64,000 bases of DNA from Chaetorhynchus papuensis. Its lineage: Eukaryota > Chordata > Aves > Passeriformes > Rhipiduridae. Below are positions 23,563 to 34,622 of this stretch, piece by piece. A program made the translations under genes and the position numbers. The DNA is taken from contig VWYX01000400.1 in the NCBI GenBank assembly GCA_013396525.1, positions 570,386-634,385 on the forward strand, written 5' to 3'. The notes beneath the pieces are model-generated. The model did not search any database. It was not told the DNA's origin and was given only the letters and a program-made list of their open reading frames with translations. Numbering within the stretch: the first letter of the stretch is position 1; each line of letters opens with the position of its first letter.

Positions 23563-24557
23563 ATCTGAGAATTCCTCATTCTGGAATGCCTGAGGGAGGT
23601 GCTGCATTATACTGTGTGTGAGTATAATGCAACTTTAAGATCCAATTTTTTCTGCAGTTATCAATTTCTGATGAGTAAGTTTATTTTATAGATACAGGCT
23701 AGTCCTGAACTAAATTTATCAGTTATGGGAAGCATACACTAACATTTCTACCATTTCTACCTTCTTCATCTTTGACCTTCTGCCAAAATTTTCTCTCCCT
23801 TTTCTATATACAATCTTTCTGCTTTTTACCATACAACTCTCTACTTGGTTTTATGATATTTGTGTAACCATAGGATACCTGATTCTTCAGCTGTGTTCCA
23901 CATATACATTTATAATGATGTTTTGAGAGAGATATATAGTGTTGAAGACCTCCAAAGGGTGATTTAATCCATCTAAATGAGCACTTCATCTGTCAGTAAG
24001 TTAAACATGCCCAGAATTTTTTCTGGCACTCAGGCCAACAGCCCATATCTGTTCTATTAAACTGTCTTCACCTCAGAAAAAATTTGGCAACATCCAAACT
24101 GAATATGGAAAATGATCCTGGCACGCATCAGCTCCTGAGCTGTGCCCAGAAATTGTCAGGCAGAGTGTTACTTGTTCCAATCCAAAACCATGCTAGGGTT
24201 TGTTTCACTTTCACTTAAAATATACCCGACTAAATTACATTACCCTAAAATGTTCCCCTCTTCTGTCAACGTACTAACGGAGCAGATATAAGCGAGAAAG
24301 AACAGTTTTTGTTTGCTTGCCTGGGAGGTGGCAATGACCAGAGTCCAGTTATTGGGATGGAGAGCATGTTTAACAACTTACAAAATCTTGTTCAGTGGCA
24401 CATAGATGGAGGACAAAATAGGAGAAAGGGTATTTCTCTTCAAATAAAAGGATTATCATCTATTTGGGATTAGTCCGTTAAAAGCAGAACCCATAACTAA
24501 TTTCTGTTAGTTATCTGATTACATTATCTATCCCACAGTACCTCTATTAGATCACAT
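23563..24557. other. Intergenic, unassigned
   Basis: AT-rich with a slightly GC-richer section at 24100-24330. No recognisable family. Confidence 0.5.
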
Positions 24558-25632
24558 TGTGGTGGGTTCACCTTGGCTGGATGCCAGAGTTCCACTAAAG
24601 CCTCTCTCTCACTCTCCTCCTCAGATGCACAGAGGGAGAAAAAATGTAAAAGGCTCAAGGTTTGAGATAAGGACAGGGCGAGATCACTCACCAGTTACTA
24701 TCATGGACAAAATGAAGTTGACCTTTGGAAATAATTTTAAATTCTTACCAATTACATCAGGGTGGGATAATGAGAAATAAAACAAAATATTGAAAATACC
24801 TCCCCCTCATCCCTCTCTTCTCCCCAGGCTTAACTTCACTCTTTACTTTCTCTAGTCCATCCCCTCCAGTAACGCAGGGTGATGAGGAATGGGGGTTGTG
24901 GTCAGTTCATAACACATCTCTACTGCTCCTTCCTCCACATGTGGAGGTCTTCTCACTCCTTTCCTGCTCCAGTGTGGTGTCCCTCACACAGCAGAGTGTC
25001 ATCCATTAACTTCTCCAATGTGAGTCCTTCCTGTTGGCTACACTTCTTCACAAACTGTTCCAGCATGGGTCCCTTCTGTGGGTGCAGCCCTACAGGAACA
25101 GAACGCTTGAGTGAGAGTCCCCCACGGGGTCACAAGTCCTGCCAGAAAACCTGATCCAGTGTGGGCTCCTCTCTCTATGGGGCTACTTATTCTGTCAGGA
25201 GCCTGTTCCAGTGCAGGCTTCCACAGGGTCACAGCCTCCATCAGGCAAATAGTCTCTCATCATGGGCTGCAGGTGGATCTCTGCTCCACCATGGACCTCC
25301 ATGGGCTGCAGGGGGACAACCTCCCTCACCATGACCTCCACCATGGGCTGCAGGGCAATCTCTGCTGGAGCACCTCCTCCCCCTTCTTCTTCACTGACCT
25401 TGATGCCTGCAAGGCTATTTCTCACATATTTTCTCATATACTGACTCTCTCTGACTTCAATTGCATAGATTTTTCCATGCTTTTAAATACTTTATCCCAG
25501 AGGTGCTTCCAGCAGTGCTGATGGGCTTGGCCTTGGCCAGTGGCAGGTCTGTCTTGGAGCCAGGTCTGTCGGACATGTCACAGAAGCCAATTCCATAGCC
25601 CCTCTCTACCTGAGCCACAGAAACCCAATACA
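24558..25632 (-). mobile_element. Solo LTR of an avian endogenous retrovirus (ERVL-like)
   Basis: The element is bounded by TG at 24558 and CA at 25632, about 1.07 kb. Plus-strand landmarks are TGTGGTGGGTTCACCTTGGC, GAGATAAGGACAGGGCGAGA, repeated units around TGCTCCAGTGTGG and GGGTCCCTTC, several CATGGGCTGCAGG units, and GATGGGCTTGGCCTTGGCC. This layout is that of a widespread avian LTR whose transcribed strand is minus here. On that strand a TATA-like TATTTAAAAG near 25485 and a degenerate AATAAA near 24745 are in promoter-then-polyA order. No gag, pol or env lies beside it, so it is solo. I could not find a clean target-site duplication. Confidence 0.8.
24940..25390. repeat. Internal tandem minirepeats of the LTR
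   Basis: Diverged units of about 40-60 bp alternate phrases of the type CTGCTCCAGTGTGG, TCCCTTC/GTCCCC and GGGTCACA. They are followed by three units built around CCATGGGCTGCAGG with CTCTGCTCCACC/CTGCTGGAGC. The ORFs on both strands here (25111-25521 plus; 25195-25437 minus) are by-products of this GC-rich repetition. Confidence 0.75.
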
Positions 25633-27699
25633 ACTATGCAGTATTGCCCCACAGGATGCCAGATTTTGAGAAGTCTGTTCTGAAATCACCAGCTAAAAGA
25701 AAAGGTGAGTAATCCCTCCCGGTCTCTGAGAAACAGGGTGGTTCTTAATGCACAGTAGAGAGTAGCAAATGTCAGCCTGTGATAGCTCCTGTTTTGAGTG
25801 GCAGCAGAAACAGATAAGGGGTTATTCACACTATCTGCTTTGGGTACTTTAAACATGTAACTGAGATGTGATTGAGACTTGGAAATTAGTTCTTAATTCC
25901 CTATGTAGCTGATAGAGTGAAAGAGAATTAGCAGCAGAGGTGTCAATATATTAGAACTGGATGATTAAAATTAGATGGTATGAGCCTTATTATTTCTAAT
26001 AAAAGTCAGTAGAAGTCACTAACTTCTAAACTCAGTGTGAAAGAAAAAAGATTTTCTACCAACTTTTAAATGCATGAGTCATGTTCTATTAGCCGTACTT
26101 CACTAAAAAGATGCTTACATTGTGTAAAACAATTTTGATAGTGACCACTTATGCAAAAAGAGTGAGTAAAAGAGATGCGAGTGAGAAGAGGCATTAATTC
26201 AGTCTGAAAGTACTGATGACTGTTGCATGGGTATATTCTATGGAGAGCCAGAAAATATTTTGGAGTGAGGGTAATGCAGGTGATTTTTCATTTGGTAATG
26301 CTGGCTAAGCTTATGTACATTAGCTTTTGTTGAAGAAAGAGGAAATTTGGGGAACTACCTTAGTAAGAAGCACCATCTAAGAAAAATATAGTATTATGCT
26401 ATAATTAAACATATTTTATTGTATTGAAATATTCAGGATTTCAGGGTGCTTTTCTTTCCTGGAACAGAACTGTGGAATAAGAAATGGCAATACTTTCTCT
26501 CTTATTAAAAGTTTGTCACTCAAACATTTTAGGAAGATATTAACTTTATCCTGGCAAAGACTACAATAAAGTATGATCACATCCGTTCCCAGCACTGGGA
26601 GGTAAACAACACATTTTCACTTTTTCAGTGGTTTAAATATATGTTTCAGAATTAGTCCTGTAACTCGGAAATAAATTGATGAATGTTCTCAGAGCAACCC
26701 AAAAGATGAAGCTATCCGTCATACCATAAAAACTCATGATCAATGGAGATTTCTAGGAGAGACAAAAAGCTGCTGAATCATCTGGGATTTATGAAGAAGT
26801 GAAACAAGAAACATTTTAAGTTACTTTTTCAGGTATCAATAATTGTCTGCATGAAGCATAACTTCTGCAGATGTTATTTTTTTTATGTTATTTTTCTATG
26901 CATATTCAACCTCCATTGAAAATGAGAGAATTAAAACCTTTGATTATATTCTAGGTTTAAATTATTTCTCAAACATACTTCTTACTGAAGCATTACTGAA
27001 ATATTGCTACTAAAAAATATTACTTCATATTAAGCCTATCTGTGTTGTGGTGATCTTATGGAAAAGACTTTCCAAAATGTCAAACGACCTTTTAACAAGG
27101 CTGGACAATATTTTTTGATACAATCTTATTGATATTACTGCAGTATAGGACAGAATTTCTGGGGAAGCTCACACAGCCTATAATTGGCAAAGCTGTTAAA
27201 AGTAGAAATGACGATAGAAAACGGGCTGTGAATGAGACAACCAAAACTCTCATGGGGGTGTCTGCCAAAGACGGGCTTTTACACATGAAAAAGAAAGATG
27301 ACCAATCCACTGGTTTAAACAGTAAGCAGGGAATTACCATGTGACTTTTCAAACAAAGAAGGAGGAAACTTGAAGAAAAATCAGGGTTCAGAGACAATGT
27401 AAAGGAAATAGCAGCAGTCAAACCCATCTTGACAGCGCTGGGAATCACCCTGCAGTGTCCCAACCCTTCCCATGCAGGACAGAGCAGACAGTTTGAGCAG
27501 GGGCAGTTTGAGCAGCTGTTCTCTGGTGAGTGGGGTGGCACTGCAGGATGCAGCACTCGGGGTGATACTGCAGGAATCACACCTCAAGTATGCAAATACA
27601 GGTGATTTCTCAGCAATACATCCATCATCAAGGTGACAATGCCAGCAGAGGTGCACTTAAAAACAGAGCATCCCTTATGCCCCACAGGACGGGTGTACA
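25633..27699. other. Intergenic; unassigned ORF-containing block at 27090-27660
   Basis: Mostly AT-rich and featureless. The 27090-27660 block is somewhat GC-richer and keeps open frames on both strands (minus 162 codons, plus 71 codons) with no recognisable domain. It abuts a probable LTR and could be decayed retroviral interior, but I have no motif to prove it. Confidence 0.4.
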
Positions 27700-28226
27700 C
27701 AGACGTTATAAATTCATTTTAACTAACTTAATTCTTTTAACTGTATTCTTTTGTCTGAGTAAGTTCGGCACAAAGTGGTAAAGTTACTGAAACCTTAGGC
27801 AGGAAGCTCCCAGCTCCCACTAACTTATCTTAAGCTGTTATATAAAAGGAGGTCCTGAAGGTCATGTAAATGTGGAGATAAGGAAGCCATACTTGTGATC
27901 GAAGCTCAACCCATCCAGATAAGAAACAGATAATGATCTGCCAGGAGACAGAGAAACAATTCACTAAGGAACAAAGACCACACACCGAAACTCACCACTG
28001 GACCAAGAATGTAAGGTTTGTGAAGAGCCTGTGAGGATGAATAGGACAGACTGTGAGGGGATAAAGGTCCAGGAATTTCTTTGTTCTCAATCCCTCTCTG
28101 GAGGTACCCTGTTCAAGCTGTTACTGTTGCTGGACCATTCAATTATTATTTTTTTTTTTTTTTATTTGAATCAGATGTCTGAAAGTCTGCTTTGGGAAGC
28201 CTGGGGCAAAGAAATTTCTTTAACAG
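27700..28226 (+). mobile_element. Probable endogenous retrovirus LTR, plus orientation
   Basis: A TATA box in TTATATAAAAGGA at about 27838-27850 is followed by CTGTGAGGGGATAAAGGTCC, TTTCTTTGTTCTCAATCCC, CTCTCTGGAGGTACCCTGTT and TTTGGGAAGCCTGGGGC. These resemble the R-U5 portion of a bird LTR I have seen before but cannot name. The right edge is placed at a CA near 28225; the left edge is uncertain. No primer-binding site or gag follows. Confidence 0.5.
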
Positions 28227-28382
28227 AGGGGAACCCACCTTCTTTTAGTGATTGAAATTACTGTGCCAAAAAAAAGAGCAAAACAAAAGTGCTTCAATTT
28301 CCAAATATCTTTTGACACATTTTTACAGTTTTTCCCCCAATGAATGAAGAAAAAAATGCCATTAATGTTTTAATTTTAATAT

Positions 28383-28421
28383 TCATTATTATTATTATTA
28401 TCATTACTATTATTGTTGTCG
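28383..28421. repeat. ATT trinucleotide microsatellite
   Basis: Run of ATT units with a few substitutions, ending in TTGTTGTCGTT. It lies immediately before a CR1 3' end. Confidence 0.9.
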
Positions 28422-28440
28422 TTCTTCATAGACAAGTAAA

Positions 28441-29480
28441 ATAATTTGGATTGGAAAGGAGCATAAAGATCTCCTTGCAATAGGCAGGTACACCTTCAAT
28501 TAGGCCAGGTTTTTCAAAACCTCACCCGATCTGTCCTTGGACACTTCAGAGAAGTCCAGATAGAAGATATCTGCAGTTCTTCCTTGCCCACTGATACAGT
28601 CACTCCATCATGGAAGGCCACTAGATGATTCAGGCACAAATTGCCCTTTGTGAAGCCATGTCACCTGTCCTTAACCACCTCTTTGTCTTTCATATGTTTT
28701 GACATATCTTCCAGCAAGATCTGTACCATGCTCTTGCCGAATATAGAGGGGAGGTTGATTAGGCAGTAGTTCCCAGGGGCCTCCTTTTTACCCTTCTTGA
28801 CACTGAGTGTGATGTTCCCTTTTCTTCCAGATACTGGTGACTTTGCCTAAGTGTCACAGCTTTTCAAGTATGATAGACAGTGAATTAGCAACTGCATCAA
28901 CCAATTCCCTCAGGACCCTGGGATGCATCTCGTCAGGTCCCATGGACTTTTGTATTTTCAGAGTCCTCAGGTGGTCTCCAACATGGTCTTTACTTATGAT
29001 GAGAGAGACTTCTTTCCCACTATCCATGCCTTGAGGTTCAGGGACTTCAGAGGTATGGGGAAAGAAACCAACTTTGCAAGTTGAGGCAAAAAAACTGTTG
29101 AATGCCCCAGCCTTCTCCATGTTGGTTGTCACTGGTTGCCCTGTCTTATTTACTGTGCGGAGTATATTTTCTTTCATTTTCCATTTCTGACCAATGTTTC
29201 TTAAGAAGACTTTATTATTCTTTACATCCCTTGCCAAATTATACTTCAGTTTTCCTAATATCATTGCTATGTATCCGGGAAATGTCCCTATATTCTTCCC
29301 AAAACACACTTCCCTGTGCATTTCATTCTTACACCTCAGTTTGACCAGGAGGTTCTTATTCATTTATTCAGCCATGTTGGCCTCCTTGCTGTCCTTGTCC
29401 AATTTCTCACATGTGGGAATTTAGAGCTCTTTCACTCCAAGAAAAATGTTCTTAAAGACCTGCCAGCTCTGTTCAGCTCA
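28441..29480 (-). mobile_element. CR1 LINE, internally deleted, with long residual RT ORF
   Basis: The low-coordinate end is the CR1 3' terminus in antisense (TTTGGATTGGAAAGGAGCAT, TAGGCCAGGTTTTTCAAAAC). It jumps to reverse-transcriptase sequence (GAAGGCCACTAGATGATTC, CATCTCGTCAGGTCCCATGG). A 169-codon minus frame at 28854-29363 survives with NLARDVKNNK, FNSFFAS, GDHLRTL and KSMGPDEMHPRVLRELVD, the conserved linker just before the RT fingers. The part between the 3' end and the RT middle is missing. No full ORF2 remains, so it is inactive. Confidence 0.92.
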
Positions 29481-31201
29481 TATTATGGTGAACAGATTAA
29501 ACAAGATATACTGTTAGAATAACACAACCGTAAGATGACAAGATTGTTCTATTTTCTTTCAAGGTTAAAATTTGCTACATACAAATCCTATTCTTTGTTC
29601 AGAAATTTATAGGTTTTTTTAAATTTTTTTTTTAACAGAGGAGTACATAGGGATTAAGCCTTTGACTTGCCTTCAAATCCAGTAATAATACCAATAAATC
29701 CCCTTGCATTGCTTTGGAAATTTAGCACCTAACCTTATGTCATTAAAAACTGAGCTGTGAAATAGCTAGCATCTGTATTCAGTCAAATACTCATATTTTA
29801 CAGGTTTATGGTATTACAGGATATATATCCCAAATCCTCAAATTACTCTAAGCTTGTCATCCCCCCTCTCAAAGTACAAAGGAGTGAATTTGAAGGAAAC
29901 AGAAGTGGAAGATTTTTCTTCATTTACAGAACAAGACTGATCTTATGACATCTGTCACTCCAAAACATGAAGTACACTATTAAAGTATGCTCTCAGAAGC
30001 AAGTAAGCAAGCAACCCAGAAAGCAAAATAAATTTTATACAAAAGACTCTCGATATAAACTAGCTGATGCTAGTGATGAAAAAAGTGTACTTGTAAAGTT
30101 TTGGTAGGCATTGCCTAGTAACTAAGGAAGGTTTGATGAAGTTGCTAAGATTTCAAGCATCTGATTATAAAGAAAATACATTTTATTTTATTTTTTATTT
30201 AATAGCAATACCTATTAATGTTCTGTGCTTTAAAACTGTTACTTTTTTACTGCATCCCATTATTTGGAAATAAGAAACATTTTTTACTATAAGTAAGATA
30301 TAGTATATATTTGAAATTGTATGCTTTATGTGGATTTGCCATTTTACCTCATAAACCAGGTGCCAGCATCAGTAGCAGCTCTTTTGTAATTTAGGAGGAA
30401 TATCATAATGTTAAAATATATTACTCCCAAATACATTTTAGCACAGATGGATTTTGTCTTCTAAAATATTCTGCTATCTTAATTTGAGAGACTTCTTGAA
30501 ATGCTTCTTCTCTGAATGCTGAATTAAAATGAGCTGAGTGCATTCTGCATATGCATTCTACACCTCTACTGATACAGGAATAACTAATTATTTGTGTGAG
30601 AGAATTAATCATGCTTGACAGAAACAACCAGTAGCAATAAATTTTGTTTCCAAATTAATCTATTAAATGAGGCTAATATTACCTACCTTAGTAACAAACC
30701 AAAATATTTGATATGCTTGGCTTAGGGTTTATCACTAGTGAGCCTAGTCTAAAATGATTTCTACACTTGAAAACCTGAAGAATAATTATGGAAAATCTTG
30801 ACACGTGATCCTGCTAAAACACTGAAAATATGAAAGCTATAATGGCAATTAATCCCACTATTTACACAGGAGAATTTGATTTTTCAGATTATATTTCTAC
30901 ATAATGCACTTCTATATTTTATCAATGTAAATGAAAAATGAACATGGTAGCATTTATATTTACTTCATTGTGTATTAATCAAATAAAAGTTTTGTCACAA
31001 GGTTTCATTTGTACTAAACAGTTGGGGATTTAATTGTGTTCATCTGTTGAAGGAAACACATTACTAACGGAACCCCCCCATCTTTATCATCTTTATCTTT
31101 GTTTATCATTCTTTCTCTGTACTTAAATACTTTCCACATACTACCTAGATTCCCAGCTTGTCTTTCTGAATTGCAGTAGCTGTGGATTGCTAACACAATC
31201 A
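29481..31201. other. Intergenic, AT-rich
   Basis: A/T homopolymer runs near 29612-29634; otherwise nothing recognisable. Confidence 0.55.
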
Positions 31202-31244
31202 GTGTGTGTGTATATATATATATGTATATGTGTATATATATATA
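31202..31244. repeat. (TG)n(TA)n dinucleotide microsatellite
   Basis: Alternating GT then TA dinucleotides with two TATG interruptions. Confidence 0.95.
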
Positions 31245-31259
31245 GTTTGGCATCACTTC

Positions 31260-31690
31260 TGACTCACTGGCCACAGAGATGCAGAGAGCAATGTTTGTGT
31301 AAATTCTGCCGGTCTGACTGAAGCTGATGAACTGCAGGACCTGTATGTGTGCTACCACACACATCAGCCCATGGATTAATACATAGCAGTGCCTTTATTG
31401 GTAGCACATTATACTTGAACACCACTGACATAAAGGTGAGCACCAAAAGTGGTCTGATCTTTCTCTTACTTGCTGCCTGCTCAGATCTCACCACCCCCTG
31501 AGGCACACACACAATCATGGGTCCCATCAGAGTCCGACCTCGACCTCCGGTCTGTCCCTGCAGTACTCAGCCCTCAGGCTCCTGCTGTCTGGCTGTGCAG
31601 CTCTGGCTTCTCAGGTAACTCAGACATCTCCATTTCAGGACAATTAGTCCTCTCTTGTACACCTATGCCAGCTAACAGGTGGCATCATTT
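31260..31690. other. GC-richer unassigned island, possibly an LTR
   Basis: It is distinct in composition from the AT-rich flanks, with CpGs in CCGACCTCGACCTCCGGTC near 31534. On the minus strand an AATAAA (in ACCAATAAAGGCACTGC, around 31390-31405) lies within it. The combination is compatible with a decayed retroviral LTR, but no TG...CA ends or family match could be established. Short ORFs have no domains. Confidence 0.3.
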
Positions 31691-33887
31691 CATGCTTGTG
31701 GTGTAGCAAGGAGACAGTTGCTCATTTATCAATGCTAGAGAGAGACCAAATTTGAATACAGGAAGAATAATTTGTTCACAGAAAAATTCCTCAAATGACT
31801 CCAATTCCACTTGTTCTGCATGTGGCCATGGCCATAAATATAGCCAGGTCTGTCAGCTGCTAGAGGGATCTCACTGCAGAAACATGTATCTCAGCAGAAA
31901 TCCTCTAGGCCACCCTATTTACTCTTCAAACTTGATTATGATATGCTCTTCCTTCAACATTGCTCCAGGTGGTGAAATTTCAGCACATTCTCTGAGCTGG
32001 TCAGCTACAGCCTGGCTTGCATGCAAAGTTACTAGAGGGTCTAGGGCTATAGAGTCCTTGTTTATGGCAATACGCAATTTCATCATGCTTCAATCTTTCA
32101 AAATCTCCCAGATTTTGACTTACAGAGCATGTTTTCATTTAACAGCTATGCTTCGTGCTGCCTTTAACAGTATTATCTTCACTTGTCATGTCCTTTCCCC
32201 TCCCCTTTCTGTTTCACTTGCAGCCTGTTATAATGATCTGTCTCACTGGCAGAATGGGTAGCAGAAGAGGTTAAATGCCGACTGTGCACTTGAGCTCCTT
32301 TGCCTGCACTGCAAATGTGATGGGGAAAATCGCAGTGAGGTTGGCTGCACAAACAATCCATGTCCATTTATTGCATACTTGAAATCATGCAACTTTTCCT
32401 ATTTAGTGCCTTGATTTTGAGTGGGCTTGTCAAAAAAGGGTTTTTTTAGTGCAGGAGGTTTTCTTTCCCCTAATTGCTCTGTACTTCAGTCAATATAACA
32501 GATCTCTGCTTGAGGGTTAGACGATTCTAAATCCTCTCAAGAATCAGGAAGAACACTTCTGAGTACACATTGTTAGTAAAAGCATGCTTTGCCCTCCTCC
32601 AGCAGCAGCTGAAGTATGTTAAAGCCAGCTACCTAAACAACAGGACAGTTAAATCTTAGCTGTGCCGTAGAGGATTGGCATTTCCAGTGGAGATTTGTCT
32701 TCAATAGTACTGTATACAAAAATTTCACTTCAGGGGCTTTGAACAGACTTGATGCCTTCCGGAGATCACTGTTCTCATCACAAATAGTAGAGATCATACT
32801 ACTTTAGATACAGCAAGGTTCCACAGGAATAAATTACGATCAAAGACTTTTTTTCCTAGCTTTTATAGTTTCTTTCTGTGCCAAATAAGAAGTAAAAGTG
32901 AACTGAACATTTGGTTTGCCTGAGGCAAGATTATGAACATAGCTCCAGTCTTTTGCAGCTTATATAGTCTTCTGTTTGGATTTGATAACTCTTCAAAATA
33001 AGCCTGTGCTCACTTCTCTTGTGCAACTGTCAGCTTCTGTAGTGATCCTCTCTGAACTGGTTCTTTTCAACAAAATGACGCACCACAATCACACAAAACT
33101 GAGTGTTCTTGGAAGAAGAAAGAAAAATAGTCGATTCAAAGATAGAAAAAATGTATTTTGCATTCAGTCTGTCAACCTTTAGCCTCTAATAATTTCTAAG
33201 TTGCAGGAAAAAAATCATAATTTCCCATATTTATTATATCATAGCAAAGACTAAAATATTTCTATTTGGTACAGACTAGAATAAAAGATTTTTAAGTTAG
33301 TTTCTTTGTACCAAATCAATGCTAAACATTTTAAATGTATAGTAAATCCTCAGCCTTGTATTCAATACAAAATAGGGTGCAACCTGGCTATATTTTCAAG
33401 TTGAATTTCAATGAAAGTCGAGCTAGGAATGAAGTTTTAATTAACTGAGGCTGCTGAAGGACTGGAACATTGATCACAAGGGTAAGTTTTTTGCTTAGTT
33501 CTGTGGCAATATCTTGCAAGGTGAAGAGATATTGGAAAGGTGTTCACTTTTATAAAAGAAAATATAAAGGGAAAAATAGCTGAGGAAAAAATGAGTGAAG
33601 GAACATCCTATGTAAGGTTTCCTTTGCATTATTAAAATGCTGCATAAGTGTATAGATATGTACACAGAGCCATAGATGCACTTATAGTGTAAGCTCTGTT
33701 CTTATATGTTTCAGTACAGAAGTGTTTACTTTGGGATATCAACAGAAATACTAGAATAAAAAATTAGTTCATAACATATTATATTAGAAACTGAAGAGAA
33801 CTTTTTGTGACATTTGTTCTATCTGAAAATCTACAGAAATCCACTTGAATTACTGATTATGGTTTATGACAGCATTATAAGGAGAAG
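31691..33887. other. Intergenic, unassigned
   Basis: No gene or transposon recognised. The ORF at 31752-32261 (169 codons, plus strand) lacks any motif I know and is probably fortuitous. Confidence 0.45.
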
Positions 33888-34622
33888 TCCAAAGTCCAAA
33901 GTCCTGCACATGTGGAGGTACAACCTGTATATGTTGGGGGCCACCCACCTGGAAAGCAGCTTGGCAGAAAAAGCCCTGGAGGTCCTGGTGGACACAAAGT
34001 CAGACATAAACTAGTGAATTGCTTTTGCTGCAAAGCAGGTTAATGGTGTCCTGGGTTGAATTAGATGAAATATTGCCACCAGGAGAAGGGAAGTGATCCT
34101 TGCCCTCTACCCTGCCCTGGTGAGGTCTCACCTGAACAGCTGTGTCTATGTCTGGGCTCTCCAGTAGAAGAGAGACATTGACTTACTGTAAAGAATGAAA
34201 CAAAGGGGACATTGGAGCATATCTCCTGTCAGGAAAGGATGAGAGCCATGAAGTGCTTGACCTGGAGAAGAGAAGGCTCAGGGTAATCTCATCAATGTAT
34301 ATAAAAACCTGAAGGGAGGGTGGAAAGAGGATGGAACCAAGCTCTTTTCAGTGGTGTCCAGTGACAGGACAAGAATCAATGGATCCCAGCTGAAACATGG
34401 GAGGTACTGACTAAACATCAGGAAACACTATTTTTCTCTAAGGGTGATCAAGCATGGGTTGCCTGGGGATGTTGTGCAGTCTCCCTCTTCCAAGGTATCC
34501 AAAAGCCATCTGGACACAATCCGGGACAACTGGGTCTGGGTGGCCCTGCTTGAAGGCGGGTGGACCAGATGACCAGAGCTCCCTTCCAACCTCAGCTGCT
34601 CTGTGATTTTGTGCTTCTATGA
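33888..34622 (+). mobile_element. CR1 LINE fragment, C-terminal ORF2 and 3' end
   Basis: Sense CR1 phrases run in order: AAAGTCCTGCACATGTGGAG, GGCAGAAAAAGCCCTGGAGG, TGGTGAGGTCTCACCTG, GGACATTGGAGCATATCTCC, GAGAAGAGAAGGCTCAGGG, GACAGGACAAGAATCAATGG and GAGCTCCCTTCCAACCTCAG. The tail is CTCTGTGATTTTGTGCTTCTATGA. The tail and spelling differ from the copy at 10370, so it belongs to another CR1 subfamily. Numerous frameshifts are present. Confidence 0.92.

Noticed and set aside
25111..25521. 136-codon plus-strand ORF
   Set aside because: Lies inside the LTR minirepeat array and reflects its GC-rich repetition.
31752..32261. 169-codon plus-strand ORF
   Set aside because: No domain is visible and its codon composition looks like background; not supported as a gene.
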